Shown piece by piece: positions 10,514 to 23,331 of a stretch of DNA of 64,000 nt; within the stretch, counting starts at the first letter, position 1, and every line of letters starts with the position of its first letter. The notes below the pieces were generated by a model. The model saw only the letters and a program-made list of their open reading frames with translations, was not told the DNA's origin and searched no databases. Both the position numbers and the translations under genes were made by a program. The stretch comes from Endothia cerciana (Eukaryota > Ascomycota > Sordariomycetes > Diaporthales > Cryphonectriaceae): positions 558,001-622,000 of the forward strand of contig JALRMH010000004.1 of the NCBI GenBank assembly GCA_026119935.1, read 5' to 3'.

Positions 10514-12774
10514 TCATCGCCACAGGTCCATCCTGGAGGCCCTCTTCTCTCTCGTATCGGCACTCTTCGGCCGCGGCCACTCGTCACCCCCGTTCACATC
10601 AGGCGCACTGCCCCTCCTTCCCCGACCATAGTCAGGCACGGCCAGGAACCCTCCAGCCCCGTTCCCCATGAAGACGCTCTTGCGAGCGCCCGCCCGCGAG
10701 TTCCACCCGACAGCGCTGCTGTCCAGCCCATAGCTACTGGACGGACGGTTGCCCGAGCTCTCGTCGGCGCTCGTGTCGTACCTCTTGTCAGGCTCTACCT
10801 TGACCATGCCCCAGTTCAGCTCGTCGTCACCCTTGGTGAACACCTCGAGGGTCTGTGGGAGCCCGCTAGGCCCGTTGGGTCCCGCGAGGGCCGCGAAGGG
10901 GTTGTTGGATGAGAAGCGAGGGTTGTGCCCCGCGTTGGCGAAGGGCTTGTTTGGGGGCTTGGGGTCGCCAAATGGGTTGGTAGAGGCGCCCGTCAGCTGC
11001 GGCTGCTGGAGGCCGTTCGGGAAGCCGCCGTTCGGGAAGGCAGGCGAGCCGAGGCCGTTGTAGGATATGTTTGAGGCGCCCGTCGGCTGCGGCTGCTGGA
11101 AGCCGTTCGGGAAGCCGCCATTAGGGAAGGCGGGCGAGCCGAGGCTGTTGTAGGATATATTCGAGGCGAGCCCGGTCGAGCGCTGAGACCCGCTGCTACC
11201 GGGTCTCTTGTATGCATCTCTCGCAAACTTCGGTGCTGGCCGGGGCAGGCCGGCTAGGGTGTCGGGGAAGTTGGCGTCTCGGACATATAGGGCGCGGAGG
11301 TGAGGCAGGCCGCCCATAAGAAGGGATCCGGACAGGTAGTTGTAGTAGGACGAGAGGATGTTGGAGTAGGGGCTCGAGTTGGCAGCGGCCGTGATCTCGT
11401 AGTGGAAGACCTCGAGAGACCTAGAGGCCAGCGGCGGCACCTGAGGTGTACCGGCAGCCAAGGGCAGAGACTTCACGGCGACGTAGGAAACCGTGAGCCG
11501 TTTCAGGTTGGGTGCTGAGCCCAGGACATCCTGCAGGGTCCAAGGGTTTACGCCGGTCTCAGAGAGACTCAGCACCTTGAGAGCCTGCGACGTGTCGGAA
11601 CGGCTCAGATAGGCCTGGAGTCCCCGGGCACTGATGCCTGGAGTCTCCTCCAATATAAGCTCCTCCAGCGCCGGGAAGGCCGGCAGCATGTCGCTGTTGT
11701 GCGCGATCAGCTCATCCGTGATGACATTCGAACAAACGATCTTGAGGGCGCGCAGGCCGTCTAAGACGGCGAGGGCATGCAGGATGACCGTGGGATCCAT
11801 CTGCAGGTTCCGCAACTCCAGCACCTCAAGATTCCGGAACACCTGCCCGCTGGCCACCCGCTCCAGACTCCGCTCGGATCCACGCATGTAGGTCATCTTC
11901 CTAAGATTGAGACACCGTGCCTCCACCTCCATCCGCAGTGTGATGTACGAGCTGTCATCGTGGTACAGGGCCTCGGGAAGGTCGACGTATCGCAGGTTTG
12001 GCAGCACGGCGATGGTCCGCGCCAGGTCGGCCTGGCACGACTCCCTCAGCATGTATGGCAGCTTGAAGTACTCGACCAGGGGGCCCAGGCGGGTGGGGTC
12101 CTCGCGAAGCGTCCTGCATAACAGCTTCAGCCGCTCCCGGGAGGTGTCCTCTGGCTCGCCGTTGTGGTCGAAGAAGGTCTTGTGCTTGCGTCTGTCGGCC
12201 AGCAGGGCCTCGCGGTCGCAGTAGTGGACGGTCTCGATCCTGATGCTGTGGTAACTAGGAGGTGAGGCGAGAACAACCAATTAGCGAGGGATCCTTCGCG
12301 AAACGAAACAACGGGGCCGCCCTCCCCCTGGTGTGCGCCACCGGCCGACGGATTGACGGCACGCGACATTGATACTTACAGTACCTTGACCCCGGCAGCG
12401 CGCCACCTCTTGCACGCGAGCAGACAGTACGACAGGTCCCGCAGGTCGCACAGCATGCAGGCGTCCTCGAGGGAGCTCTGCTCCTGGGACTCGTAGGTCG
12501 AGTCCATGGTGTGGGGGCAGACGGAGGCGAAGATGCGCTCGAGGACGGGGGCGGGGAGCTGGGCGAGCTTAGCGGCGGAGGCGCGCGTGGGCGAGCCCGG
12601 CATGGGCGGGATGTCGTAGTCATCGTATGGGCTGCCGCCGTGGTTGAAGTAGCGAGGCTGGGCGGGCATGCTGCCTCCGAATTGCCGGTAGCTCTTGGAG
12701 AAGGCCTGCGCACCGGTGGCCTCGGACTTGTTGCGGTTCTTGCGCCGCTTGAAGAAGCGCATGAGTTTGCTCAT
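10514..12774 (-). CDS. F-box/LRR-like protein with C-terminal repeat
   Basis: Probable substrate adaptor for an SCF ubiquitin ligase. Exons 12774-12380 and 12254-10514, separated by a 125-nt intron (GTAAGT...CCTAG), giving 711 residues. The basic N-terminus MSKLMRFFKRRKNRNKS is followed by an F-box-like segment LAQLPAPVLERIFASVCPHT and LSYCLLACKRWRAAG (residues about 70-132). Leucine-rich repeat-like strands follow, for example VLPNLRYVDLPE, FRNLEVLELRNL and ALKVLSLSETG. The last third is disordered and contains a 30-residue unit (NISYNSLGSPAFPNGGFP...) in two tandem copies at about 10981-11165. It ends in a basic/Ser tail. The intron splits the F-box-like part from the LRR part and the join is in frame. 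F-box assignment rests on pattern, so the class is likely and the target unknown. Confidence 0.85.
10981..11165 (-). repeat. Two-copy 90-bp tandem repeat inside the F-box/LRR gene
   Basis: Two adjacent, nearly identical 30-codon units, both containing GSPAFPNGGFPNG and QQPQ. They differ at a few residues (NSLG versus NGLG, PTGAS versus LTGAS), so this is a recent in-frame duplication in the disordered tail. Confidence 0.85.
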
Positions 12775-15141
12775 GGTGGGCGGTGGGCGGTGGGCGTCGG
12801 GCGGGTGGGTGACCGGTAGGAGGCCGAGATTGGGTTGGAAGACGAGGAGGGTTGTGGGTTGAGAGGAGGTGAGGGAGAGGTGGAAGGGAGATGGGGGGTT
12901 GCGATGGGATGAATCAGGACCAGCAATGGCAGCCTCCTATGGATTGATAAGGATACCTGTAATGATATTCGTCTAGGGTGCAGGGAGAATGCAGAGGGAG
13001 AGGGAGGGAAGGGAGGACGTCGTCCAAGGGTCGTGGTGATCGTCGTCAAGGCTGCTGGAGCTGGACGAGCTGGGTGAGCCGTGCCTCTGTGAATGTGGGC
13101 TCCCAACAGTTGTGCGGTGCAGGAGATGTGCCACCCCAGGTACCGTACAGCAGTCCTATGGCCGTTGCGGCTAACAGATGAGTGATAAAAAGCTGCACAA
13201 TTCACAGACCTACAGCCACGGGCAGGTGTTGTGAACATAGCCCAGATGGTAGAGGGCTACAGACACACACAAGACACATCAGGGACAAAGTGACTTGTCG
13301 TCGACGGGTTCGGCTCGGTTCGGCTGGTGGATTTCTTTAGTGATCGAGTTGAGCTGGGTGAGGGGTGATCGACGTTGACAGCCGGCTGGCCCGCCGCTTT
13401 CCCTGGTCAAGAGAACAAACAATGCTATTTCTGGAGCCAAGGCCATATCTGGGGAAGCAGGTTACAGTACACACACACACACACACCTCTTCAGCAAGCT
13501 GAGCAGAGAGGAGGCATGGTCCAGGGGCCCGGCTCCTCCACAGAAAACAGCGCGACGCTATTCCGCAAACAGTAGTTATGATGGGGGCTTCTGGATGTTG
13601 GTACCAGCGCCCTGGAAACCAACTCCGTGAGCTTGACTGATGCGGTCCCAACACCGGTCCAGGATATGTGAGATTGGACTCGTGTGTTGTGCCTCAGGGG
13701 ATGAATCGTCACCTTCTCGCCAGAACTGACCTATTGTTCACCGTCCGATGCTACGGTATTACGAGGCATCAGTTGACCTTCTCACAGTATTGAAACCCTC
13801 CTCGACCCCTACGAAAAGTGGACACCTGCCACTCACTTCATCGTCGTCACTCCGCAGCGACCCCAGACGACGGTGCGAACCATCCCAACCTGACCGCCCA
13901 TCTCCATATGCAGAAAGAGAAGAGGAAAGAAGAAGAAGAAGAAGAAGAAGAAGAAGAAGAAGAAGAAGAAGAAGAAGAAGAGAAGATAATAATAATAAAA
14001 AAGGCCTTTGGGGCCGGGGCCGATTGGGGTGGCCGCCAAAGATCTAGAGCGTTCCCGGTCCCCTGTAGGCAAGAACCCGAGAGGATCTCAGAGGGCCACG
14101 ACTTATAGCAGTCATCGGTGCGCAGACGTGTGAACCTAGGAGAGCCAAGAGGGCCCCCACCCGCGCCAGTGGAACCCCAGAGGTTGAAACAAGACCCAAA
14201 TTTCGGAGCTCGACGTGGGATCGGTTCGTGGGAGCGCGTCCCCGGTCGAGAAACGTGCATATGTGAGGTTGGGAGCGCAATCACCCGGAATAGAGGGTAC
14301 AGAAGGAAAGGAAGATGGGAAAGGAGAGAAGAAAACCCATGGGTGACAACTGGTGCGGGACCGACGTTCTCAATCGCATCGACTGGGCGGTGGAGTATAG
14401 ATCTTTTGCATGTGCAGGGGGGTTTGGGGGATCGATGCCTGAAGGTGGGCGACATCCAACCAACAGCGAAGACGTTGGCCCGCGGCGCATTGCGAGTGGA
14501 CGGCCTGCTAGCCACGTAACGGCCCTTGGAGGTGGCAAGACAGGTCTGGGTCGGTTCGCCCGTGCTGCGCGCTCGTCTGGCGCCGTGTTGTGACGTTGGT
14601 GAGCTCTGCTGCTCCAGCCTTGGCTGGTTGGGACGGGCTCGTCTGGTTGTTGGGGAAGTTGCGCGCAGCAGAGCTTTCGGTCCTTCGAGCCCCTGCCTGC
14701 ATGCACACGTGAACTGCACGCCACCTGTAGCGGGCACACGGTCTCGCTCTCCCTTCAGCAGCTGCAGGTCATATAATACCCCTGCGGCCCATTGCAGAGG
14801 CGAGAGACATTGCGGCGGCCGGCCTGCTGCCCCATGCCTGGTCCCGAGATGGACAACCACTTTGATAGGGCGGGGATACAACGTTGCAGTTTTCAAGTCA
14901 AACCCCCAATGATGATGATATGCGAGGATCGGAGACCCAATGACTTGCTAATTGTACAATGAGCAGGAGCTCTCCTGGACCCTTGCATCGACATTCCCAT
15001 CCTGGCCGCTGTTTCCTCCGCTCCGTTTTGTGTAGCCAACCTGAAAGCCGTCTGTATTAGAGCCCCCTGACCTCGACCTGCCCTGGTTCAGATCTGAGGG
15101 TTGAGAGCATTCACCCGGGGGACCACCTCTTTGAGGTATTG
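12775..15141. other. Intergenic between the F-box/LRR gene and glycogen synthase
   Basis: Contains the F-box gene promoter and leader, an AC microsatellite (about 13470-13487), a long GAA tract (about 13929-13981) and the glycogen synthase 3' region. Open frames here are low complexity (for example poly-Glu/Arg from GAA) and lack family motifs. Confidence 0.6.
13929..13981. repeat. GAA triplet microsatellite
   Basis: About seventeen GAA triplets, polypurine on the + strand, followed by an AT-rich TAATAATAATA stretch. Intergenic. Confidence 0.92.
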
Positions 15142-17514
15142 CTAGTTTCCTCCGTTCAGCTGAACACCATCGAGGGGGCTTCCCGGACCATTCCGCTTCG
15201 TCCTCAAGGTCAGAGGGAAGGCGTACTCGTCGGGATCTTCCTCTTCACTATTATCACACTACCGTCAGCACATGTACTTCGAGGCCGCAAGGGCAGTACT
15301 CAAGACTTACGGCAGCTTCCAAGCCACATAGTCCTCGGTACCGAGACCCTCATGGCCTTCTTGTATGCTAGCAAAGTCGCCAGGTGTCATCATGCCAGCC
15401 CTGTCACGTGGAGACCCGGGGACAGAGAATGGTCGTGAGATCTTCTGTTCCACACCGGGGATGTAGTCGTCGTCCTCCATATCGCCCTCGAATGAGTTGG
15501 GGTATGCCCTCCGTAGGGCAAGCTGCCGAGCCTTGACGTACTCCATGCCCATCCTCTTCCAATCGAGCAGGTCGCTAAGGCGCTCGGTGCGGTTCCGCTG
15601 GTTTATGCGTTGTCTCCGGCTCTTGAGGGCGAAGTCGAACATGAAAGACGTCAGCTGGTTGACGGAGTCATCCACGCCCTTGTTCCTGCGGTCTACAATG
15701 TAGATGCCGTAGTCGCTCGAGTTCTCGATGAGCTCCTCCATGTAGCAGCCGAAACCGGACAAGTTGGTTGTGATGCTGGGGACACCCATGACAGTGCACT
15801 CGGCGGGCGTGTAGCCCCATGGCTCGTAGTACGACGAGAAGACGCCAAGATGCGTGCCTCGGACGAAATCATCGTAGTCCATCGGGAGGACAGGGTTCGC
15901 AGAGTTGAGGAACTCGGGGTGGAAGATCACCTTGACCCGGTCGGAAGGGGCGTTGAAAAGCTGTACGCGGCGGATCTGGTTCAGAACCGGGTCCTCGGCG
16001 TCGTTGACCATGTTGTGTGTCACGATCGGCGGCAGACCGTGTCTCTTCATGGCGAACAAGCGCCGCCTGAGTAGAACACGATCCTGAGGGGTGATGAGCT
16101 CCTTCTCGTCCGGCAACGGGTCTCCGTCGTGCCACTTGAGCGACCTCTCAAACACGCGGCGTCCAATGCTCTTCTCGATGATATCGACCGTGTCTCGGAG
16201 GGACTTTATCACAGCCTGGCCCTTCAACGCTTCCACTGTCAAGGAGGTCGTCTGAGCTGGCATGATAATAAAGGCCACGACCGTTGTCTTGCTGCCAGAG
16301 ACCTTCAGACGATGGTTCAGGCGTGCGAGAGACTCAATGAACATGTCAACGCCCTTATTTCTAAACTCATATCGGCCGGCCGTAAAGAGGTATAGTGTGT
16401 TCTCCGGGTCGAAGTCCAGGTGACCGTAGAAGTGTCCCCTCACAAAGTCGTGGATCTTCTCTTTGGACTGCTGGTGGAGGTTCTGGAATTCGTGGACGGC
16501 GGAGAACTTGGTGACATTGAGACCGTTGGGCAGCACTCCATCGGGCTTCCGCTTCAAAAGGTGCTCGCTCTCGTAGGCTGTGATGTGGGAGACAGTGGTG
16601 AAGACATCGCACGCGTGGGCCGCAGCTCGTTCTATGCAGTATCTGTGGTAGATACCTCGCTTGCCAGCCTCGGAGTCGACGTCGAACCACTGCAGGTTGT
16701 TGTAAAAGTCAACGGAACCTGCACACAGGTATCGGCCAAGCAAGGTTGCGTGGGTCGTGAAGATGGTGGTCACATCGATGCGGCGCTTCTTGGTCAGTGG
16801 CAAGGCGACACCGGCGAGCCACTCGTGGAAATGGGCAATGACGGCTCTCGTTTTCTCGTGGCTCACGTACTACGTTCATCAGCGTCAGGCAGGGACCTGC
16901 TCCATATTGAGGGCGGGGACGTACCTCGCCGAGGAACCACGCAACGAGGTAACCGAAGATGATGGCCTCGTTCGTTTCGTCATCTCCAGGAGGAGAGGGA
17001 ATGGAGGCGATGTTCCACAGATCCGACTTCCATTCATTCATGTACCTGTAGGCAGTCTTGGTGTCGATGAGGATGACTCGTGGTGCGCCTTCGATCAGCC
17101 ATCGTCCGTACAGTATCCCGATGCCGCGGTCTCGCATGGACTGGATCGTCGCAGCCAGTTCAGGAACGGTGGGCTGGAGCTCCTCGACCTCGACAGCAGC
17201 CTACGATCGTCAGTCCCCGGCCGAAACCAGATGTCCCACGAATTCCTCGGCCAAGACTCACGGATTGGTGGTTAAGAGGACCAATGAGCGTATAACGCTC
17301 GCCATATTCGGCCGTCGTTACTGGAGCTTTGGACTTGATGACGGAGTAGATGCCACCCACTGCAGGACGCATTATTAGACGGATGCCGGGGGGGGGGGGG
17401 GGTCAGCACGTGCACGAGAGATGACATACCTCGATGGGCAACCTCAGTAGCAATCTCAAAGAGAACATGGTTCTTAACGTCGCGCGGTGCGCGTTCTCCG
17501 TCCTCGCTGGACAT
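15142..17514 (-). CDS. gsy1: Glycogen synthase
   Basis: GT3-family enzyme that extends glycogen from UDP-glucose in the cytosol. Five exons: 17514-17430, 17359-17262, 17200-16925, 16869-15311 and 15247-15142; the introns of 70, 61, 55 and 63 nt have standard signals, and the sum is 707 residues, the usual fungal length. Visible: N-terminal HRVGGIYSVIKSK (nucleotide-sugar binding), YGRWLIEGAPRV, GYLVAWFLGEYVSHEKT, and the catalytic E-x7-E motif EPWGYTPAE (about residue 498) followed by GVPSITTNLSGFG. The basic helix KSRRQRINQRNRTERLSDL corresponds to the glucose-6-phosphate allosteric site. The tail SRPFSVPGSPRDRAGMMTPGD carries the Ser/Thr-Pro sites through which kinases inhibit the family. 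The last exon (PEEEDPDEYAFPLTL...) is easily missed because exon 4 reads into a stop right at its GTAAGT donor. The first intron contains a 15-nt C tract. All key residues are present. Confidence 0.97.
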
Positions 17515-19795
17515 GTTGGACAGAGGGCAGCAGCTTTGGTTGAGTGCGGGGCTGAAGCTAGCGGGGTGTCTGGTTCCGAGGTCAGACTGAGGGTGCTCGC
17601 CGCGAGTGTGGCATGACAAGTTGCCGGCGGACGGCCGCTAAACAGGCAGCCGCAATAACGCGCCAGCTTCTCGAGTTGTACACTTGAGACAGCGCAGGCC
17701 CGACAGAAGAGGATGAGGGACTCACAAGATGATCTGGTGCTCGGCGTGCAAGCTGTGTTGGCGGTGGGCGGGTGGGCGCGCTGTGGTGGGAGGTTGGACT
17801 GGTTGGCAAGCGTAGAGGAAACCACGGGATCCCGACAGCTAACTAGAGATAGATATATATCGAATATTGTGGCGCAAGACCGGGTGGGAGGTAGCAAGCA
17901 AGCCGGCCACGGCGAAACTCGGCAAGAGAGAAATCTGACTGGGAGAAGACCTGTGTTAGGCGTTGATCTCTACCTGGATGGCTGTGAAGTCGGGTCAGAT
18001 CAGGCGCAACGACAGGAGGAGATGGACGGTAAGAGCGCAGGTAATATGCTCGGTGCGATGATCGCAGGTTTGTGTGGTTGGGCAATTGTTTCGTGACGCT
18101 AGCCTACAGCAATAGCTATGGGGTTAGGCTATTTCTGGCCTAGAACTCTGCAGGGGGGTGTTGGGATTGGAAAACAGTAGCGAGCGAGCTTGGGGATTGC
18201 GTCCATCTGCCAAGCTGGCCAGAGCGTCTCCTTCACCTCCACGATGGATGGATGGATGGATGGGTGGATGGATGGATGGTGATCCCGCAAGCTGGAACGC
18301 GTTTCCCTTCTCTTCCAAACCTCAGAGAAATGCCCTTGGAGTTGCAGTACAGGATCCTCCGGGACCTCGGCGGAGCCTCCCTATGATTTTTAAATAGAAA
18401 TCATCCTACGATCCTCGTCTCAAGCATGACAGCCTCCCTTCAGCCCCCTCTCCCGATCAACATGCGACCCGGTAGGAGTACCGTAAGCACCTTCTCTGCC
18501 GGAGCCCATGGTCGCAGCCCTTCCTAGTTCTGATGGGAGCCCAATCTTCCCAGAGAGCTAATACGGACTCGGGGATCTTGCAAACTTTTTTCTGTTGTTG
18601 AGAACGGGCAGCGTGGCACATGCATGCAGGCAGGACAGCCCCCCACTCCCCCCCCAAAAGGGCGTGGGAGGGCAGAGCCGGCGCTAATCGCGCGCCATTG
18701 CATGCTTTTCTGCACAACACGACAATAGACCCCTGCCCCGCCGCCGCTTCCCCAACTCTAATAAAAATAAAAATAAAAATTCTGACTTCACGATCCAGAC
18801 TTTTGTGATACCGTCGCGGAAGGACGGACTTGCCGAAGGCTTTGGTGCTGCAGTTCTAGCTCTAGCGTGCCATGCTGTATGGGTAGCCTGCCATCCACCC
18901 CCCATCCCCGGCTTGAGGCTGGGGCGAACATGGATGGGCCTGGGGGGGGCAGAGCTCCAGTCTCCGCGTTTCCCCACTGCGCATGGAGGAGAGCTTTGCC
19001 AAGATGACGTATCCCAGCTCTGGGGTTTTGGAGAATCGCCTTTCGCCTTCTCCACTTTGATTTTCTTCCACGCATTTTCTCTCACTCGGCCCCGACAGCC
19101 ATAGTCTTTGGACTCTCGGCCGAATCCCGGACCCGATTTGGCCGGCTCGACAGACCTCTTCTGTTTTCTTCAGCACACAGTCCGTCCGCCATCTATACCG
19201 AGACTGTATGGACCAGGACATTTTCTCCCCTCATTAAAACCACGCCGACCGAAACTGGCGACATCCGCGACTGCCAGACGAGAGTCATCGGGGGAAGGGG
19301 TATATGACGGGCTGAGTTCCTCAACATGTCACGATGCAATGCTCGCAGACAGCGGCCAATAGCTATTGCACAATGCCCCAACAGGCCGAGATCCCAAGTA
19401 TTCCATCAAGCAGGACTAAGGATGGTTGACCGTAACAGCGGGGGACTGTTGATCGCTCCGTCACCCGGCTTTACCGGCAGACAGAGACATGTTCTAAACC
19501 AGAACGCTGCCGAGGCTAGATCCCGAACAATCGCCTTTGCAAATTCCCACAATAGCATGGTCTGTTGCCGACAGTGGCCACACTGTCATTGTCTTGTTAC
19601 AGAATGAAGACAAAGTTGTCGGTCCCCCATAAGGAGCTGGCAATATCTCCCGCTGGAACAGATTCAGCGGACGGGGAATCTCGAGGTCAACTCAAGAGCA
19701 CCGCATCAAAATACGCTCCAACCATTCAATTTGAGTCCACACCTGCTACACCATACCTATCTACTGTACTTTACTGACTGACATAGCGACAATAG
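17515..19795. other. Intergenic: gsy1 promoter side and upstream of the zinc-knuckle gene
   Basis: Holds the gsy1 upstream region, a GGAT-type microsatellite (about 18243-18277) and an AATAAA-like run near 18760-18780. The 5' exon(s) of the downstream zinc-knuckle gene must lie in the right half. ATG 19604 (MKTKLSVPHKE...) is one candidate, but no clear donor links it. Confidence 0.5.
18243..18277. repeat. GGAT tetranucleotide microsatellite
   Basis: A run of GGAT units with one GGGT variant, intergenic, about 730 nt upstream of the gsy1 start. Confidence 0.9.
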
Positions 19796-20664
19796 GGAGT
19801 AACAGAGGAAGAGGTAATGCGGGAGGGAACAACAATAATAACCACCACCACCACCAACACAACAACAATAAGAGAAATCAGGGCAACGGGAACGGATATT
19901 CGTGGTGCGGGTGGAACAACCACGCTGCAGATAAGTGCTTCTTCAATCCGAAGGATCAAAGGAGTCACCTGCATAACCAGAACGGGACCAGTCAGAATCG
20001 AGACGGAAACAACCGGAGTCAGAACTCGCGGAAGCCGAAATGCACGTATTGCCAGAAGATCGGACACGAGGCGAATCAGCGCTTCAAGAAGAACCCGGGT
20101 CTGAAGAATCAAAATAATCACCAACAGGCTAACAACAACAACAGGAACAGGACCGGCCAAAATACGCAGCCAGGACAACGACCCAATGGTGACGATTACT
20201 GCACATTCTGCTCAAGAAAGGGGCATAGGGAGGAGAGATGCTTCGAGAAGGACCCTCATGTCAAGTCTCAACAACAGGGACAACAGAACGGCCCTCACCC
20301 ACAGGCCTGGCTGAGGCCTATTAACGGCAACACAAAGGACTACCTCGGCAATGCCACATGCTATCAGCAGCCGTTGAGGCTCGTTCGGAAGGAGGTCTTC
20401 AGGAGCAGCTGGTACCAAGGCCAGGAGTACCGGGATAGCAGGCTGGACGAATACATCGTCGACAACGATGAGGATGTGCTGATGTGCAGCTGTCCCGGTT
20501 GGAGTCCGGAGTGGTTCATTCACGCCTGCGCGTCTAATCTGTTCTCCCAGAGCACTCAGAAGATGTGGGTCTCGGATAGGGACAGGGTAGTCCTTGAGCA
20601 GGGGATGAAGATGAATTGGTGTCCGACTAGCTCGGAGATAGAGGATGATGCTATGTTCCTTTAG
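19796..20664 (+). CDS. Zinc-knuckle protein resembling Copia Gag-protease (3' exon, start not found)
   Basis: The exon begins at a branch-site/acceptor pair (TTTACTGAC...ATAG, acceptor at 19795 or 19786) and is open to TAG 20662-20664, about 289 codons. It opens with Asn/His/Gln-rich sequence, then three knuckle-like units: WCGWNNHAADKCFF, CTYCQKIGHEANQRF and CTFCSRKGHREERCFEKDP. Only the third is a full CX2CX4HX4C; the second ends in Arg (CGC) where Cys is expected, and the first lacks one Cys. Knuckles of this wording with a trailing xKxP are typical of Ty1/Copia Gag. Downstream, EWFIHACASNLFSQ aligns with the Copia protease start (W-I-x-D-S-G-A-S-N-H-M); the catalytic Asp is His, and Ser-Gly is Ala-Cys. 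No capsid, integrase, RT or LTR was found nearby. I infer a domesticated or ancient fragment; a host CCHC protein is the alternative. Confidence 0.6.
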
Positions 20665-23331
20665 GTAGGTTCGGCAGGTGAGTACCGACCGGCACAGCAG
20701 TCCACTGAATACCCATCTGGGGCTCTGAAGCAGTTGCAAATGTAAACCTGGCTTGCTCGGATCTTTGGGGCTGATTCCATCATCCCCCCACCGAGAAGTA
20801 TATATTTGATTTCAATTTCATTGGTACATTTGTGTAGGGGCACCTTATAAAAACATGGTGACCGGTTCAGAACGTAAAGATGTGAGGGACAGTTGGAATT
20901 GGACCCGGCATCCAAGGCTCCTGGTGGTGAGCAAATAACACTGGTCAGAACAAGAGAGATATCATTGGGTACACGGAGGATAGAATGAGCCTCTCCTCCA
21001 GATTTGATACAAGAGCATCATAGAGCAGAGAAAACGGGCTTGCTCAATGCCTTCGTCCTTGTGGGTTAACCGCGGAAGCTTGTTAGGGTTCGGGTTGATG
21101 CATGGTCCGTGCTCCACTTGGGCTAGTGACCTGAAGATCTGAAGCGCTGTCCCGACCTTCCAACCTCCGACCTCCCCCACCAGCAACCTCAGCCCACGAC
21201 TAGCATCAAGCAAGGCTGAAGCCATCAATCGCCTGGCGGATTACGGCTCTATGGGATCTAAACAACTCTCGGAAATGGCCCTTATTCACCTATCGATCTT
21301 GAAGGCGCCTTGGAACTGGCGTCCGGGTTGATGGTTTGGTCGGGAGATCACAGTGGCCAGGTCGTCCTTCGTCGACTGCGCGGCCTTGCAACAACCCCTC
21401 CTACGACTGGCAAAAGCCTCGGTCAGGATTGGACCAATCTCGCAACAATGTTTGCATTTCCCTTATTCACACTACATGCAAATGGGACGGAAGTACAACG
21501 GTCCTGAAGCCGAGCTCGGTGCAAAAGGAGGACAATGGCAATATGGGAAGCAGACAGGTGCCCAACACCACGAAACTTGGCTTTTGCTGGTCTGCGCGTT
21601 GCATTAAACCTTCCGCAAACCTGAGGCCCACTTTCCCAGGTGTCTCTTCTATGACACCCAGCTCCCTCGCCGCCATCAGACTCTCGTCTGGGCATTCGCA
21701 GAATCGCATTTCGGAGCCCGGGTCTATCCCTTCTGGCCCAAGTCATCGACAGACGTCGCTTGTGGCTCACGACATCCTTGCTGACCAGCTGGTCGCCTCC
21801 GGACACTGTCGCATACTCAGCGATTCCTGACTTCTATCGGCAACCTGCCATGTGGTCGGGCGTGGGCTCATGCCACGCGGCATTAGCAATGGCGCATGCA
21901 GCACCCGAAACATCGGCAACATGATTTCCTTTGGCAAGTCTCCTCTCGAGGGCTCATCCTTCCCTGAGAGTGACTATTATCCAACAGTTTGGGACTTTTG
22001 GGCTGGTCCAACCTGGATCTCGCGTGTCGTGGGCTCACAAACAGGGAGAGCATGGATCGTTTTGGGGGAAAGCCTTCGACAACCGCATTGTTGCTGACGC
22101 TTGAGCATGTCGGCTTCATGGTGCCGTGATCAAGTCATCGCCTCCATGGCAATCAATGCCCGTCTGGGTTGGGCTGCCTACCCGGTTGTCGGGGCTGATA
22201 CACCTCGAGCTTTCGTAAACCAAACTGGACCTACGTAGATATTTCACTGCTCGAGACTGAAGCACTGGACCCTCAAATTCTGGGGGCCGTGGGAGCAGGT
22301 GCGGTGGGCTGGGGTACCTCTCGGGTCTTGACTCTCGAGCGCCCGCCTCAGAATCCAGCCAGAAAGTTGAAGTTGAGTGCTGGCTGCGGAGCGGATATGA
22401 GGGGTTCAAAGGGTTGGGACGTTGGAGGGTGCTATGGTCTTCTTTGTTCGGGTAGACGTCGACACCGCAGGAAGGAGTGTCACCTCACCCAATTGAACGT
22501 GGCGGCACAGCTGGGGGAGGCATCTTGGCCAGAAGAAGGGCCTGACATGAGCTTGTGGTCCCTAAGGTTGGTCAGGTCGACGCTTGAGCTCTAGGTAGAC
22601 GATCCGTTCTTCGTGCAGCTTAGACGTTCAGGCGCCTGTCGTCGAGACTTTATGGTCGCTGCCAGCCTTCGCCGCCGAGAGTTGCCCACGACCTGAGCTC
22701 ATAGCTTGGAAGTTCACAGACGGCACGTGGCGGGGCGCGCTCCTATGGAAACAGTCGCTGACCTTGATACGCGACAACCACGTCGTTGGCATCTTGGCGG
22801 CTTGTTCTCCCTCGTTGCGCAAAACGATTCTCTGCCCTGACGCTAACCCCTCCTTTCGCGTCTGCACATCGCTGACCTGAAGGGATCTCATCGCCGAGGT
22901 TGGGCGTTTCTTGACCGGCTACAAACAAGGTCACGATCACAAAGCAGGGCCGCCTCGCCACATCGACGGAGAGACCGAGGCAGGAAACGGACAAAGCGTT
23001 CTCGCATTCGAGTCTGCTGGCTAATGGTCTTTCACCAGACAGGCTTAGTTCTTCCCATTCGTCCACTCGAGCCTCTATCATCCATCTCGACATCTCGACC
23101 TCTTCCCCTTGACGATACTCGAGCTATTGCGACGACTTGGAGGTTTGTGGTTGCATCAGGGAGACCGAGGTCAATAGCAGCCCGCTTTTGGCGCCTGAGT
23201 ACAGCCGGTCGCGAGTCAGAGGACGCATTGTCGTCCAGCGCGTCTACCAGCGGCTAGAGCCGCTGACCCTGGCACAGGCACTGGGGCGTAGGCGGGCAGC
23301 GACTGCCTTCGTCGGCCACTAAAACTCAAAA
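20665..23331. other. Intergenic between the zinc-knuckle gene and ctk1
   Basis: About 2.7 kb with only short frames lacking family motifs. The right end carries the ctk1 leader; an in-frame TAA at 23320-23322 sits just before its ATG. No repeats or RNA genes were recognised. Confidence 0.5.

Noticed and set aside
13833..14896. Frames running through the GAA/TTC tract
   Set aside because: Open only because of the triplet repeat; translations are homopolymeric with no domain.
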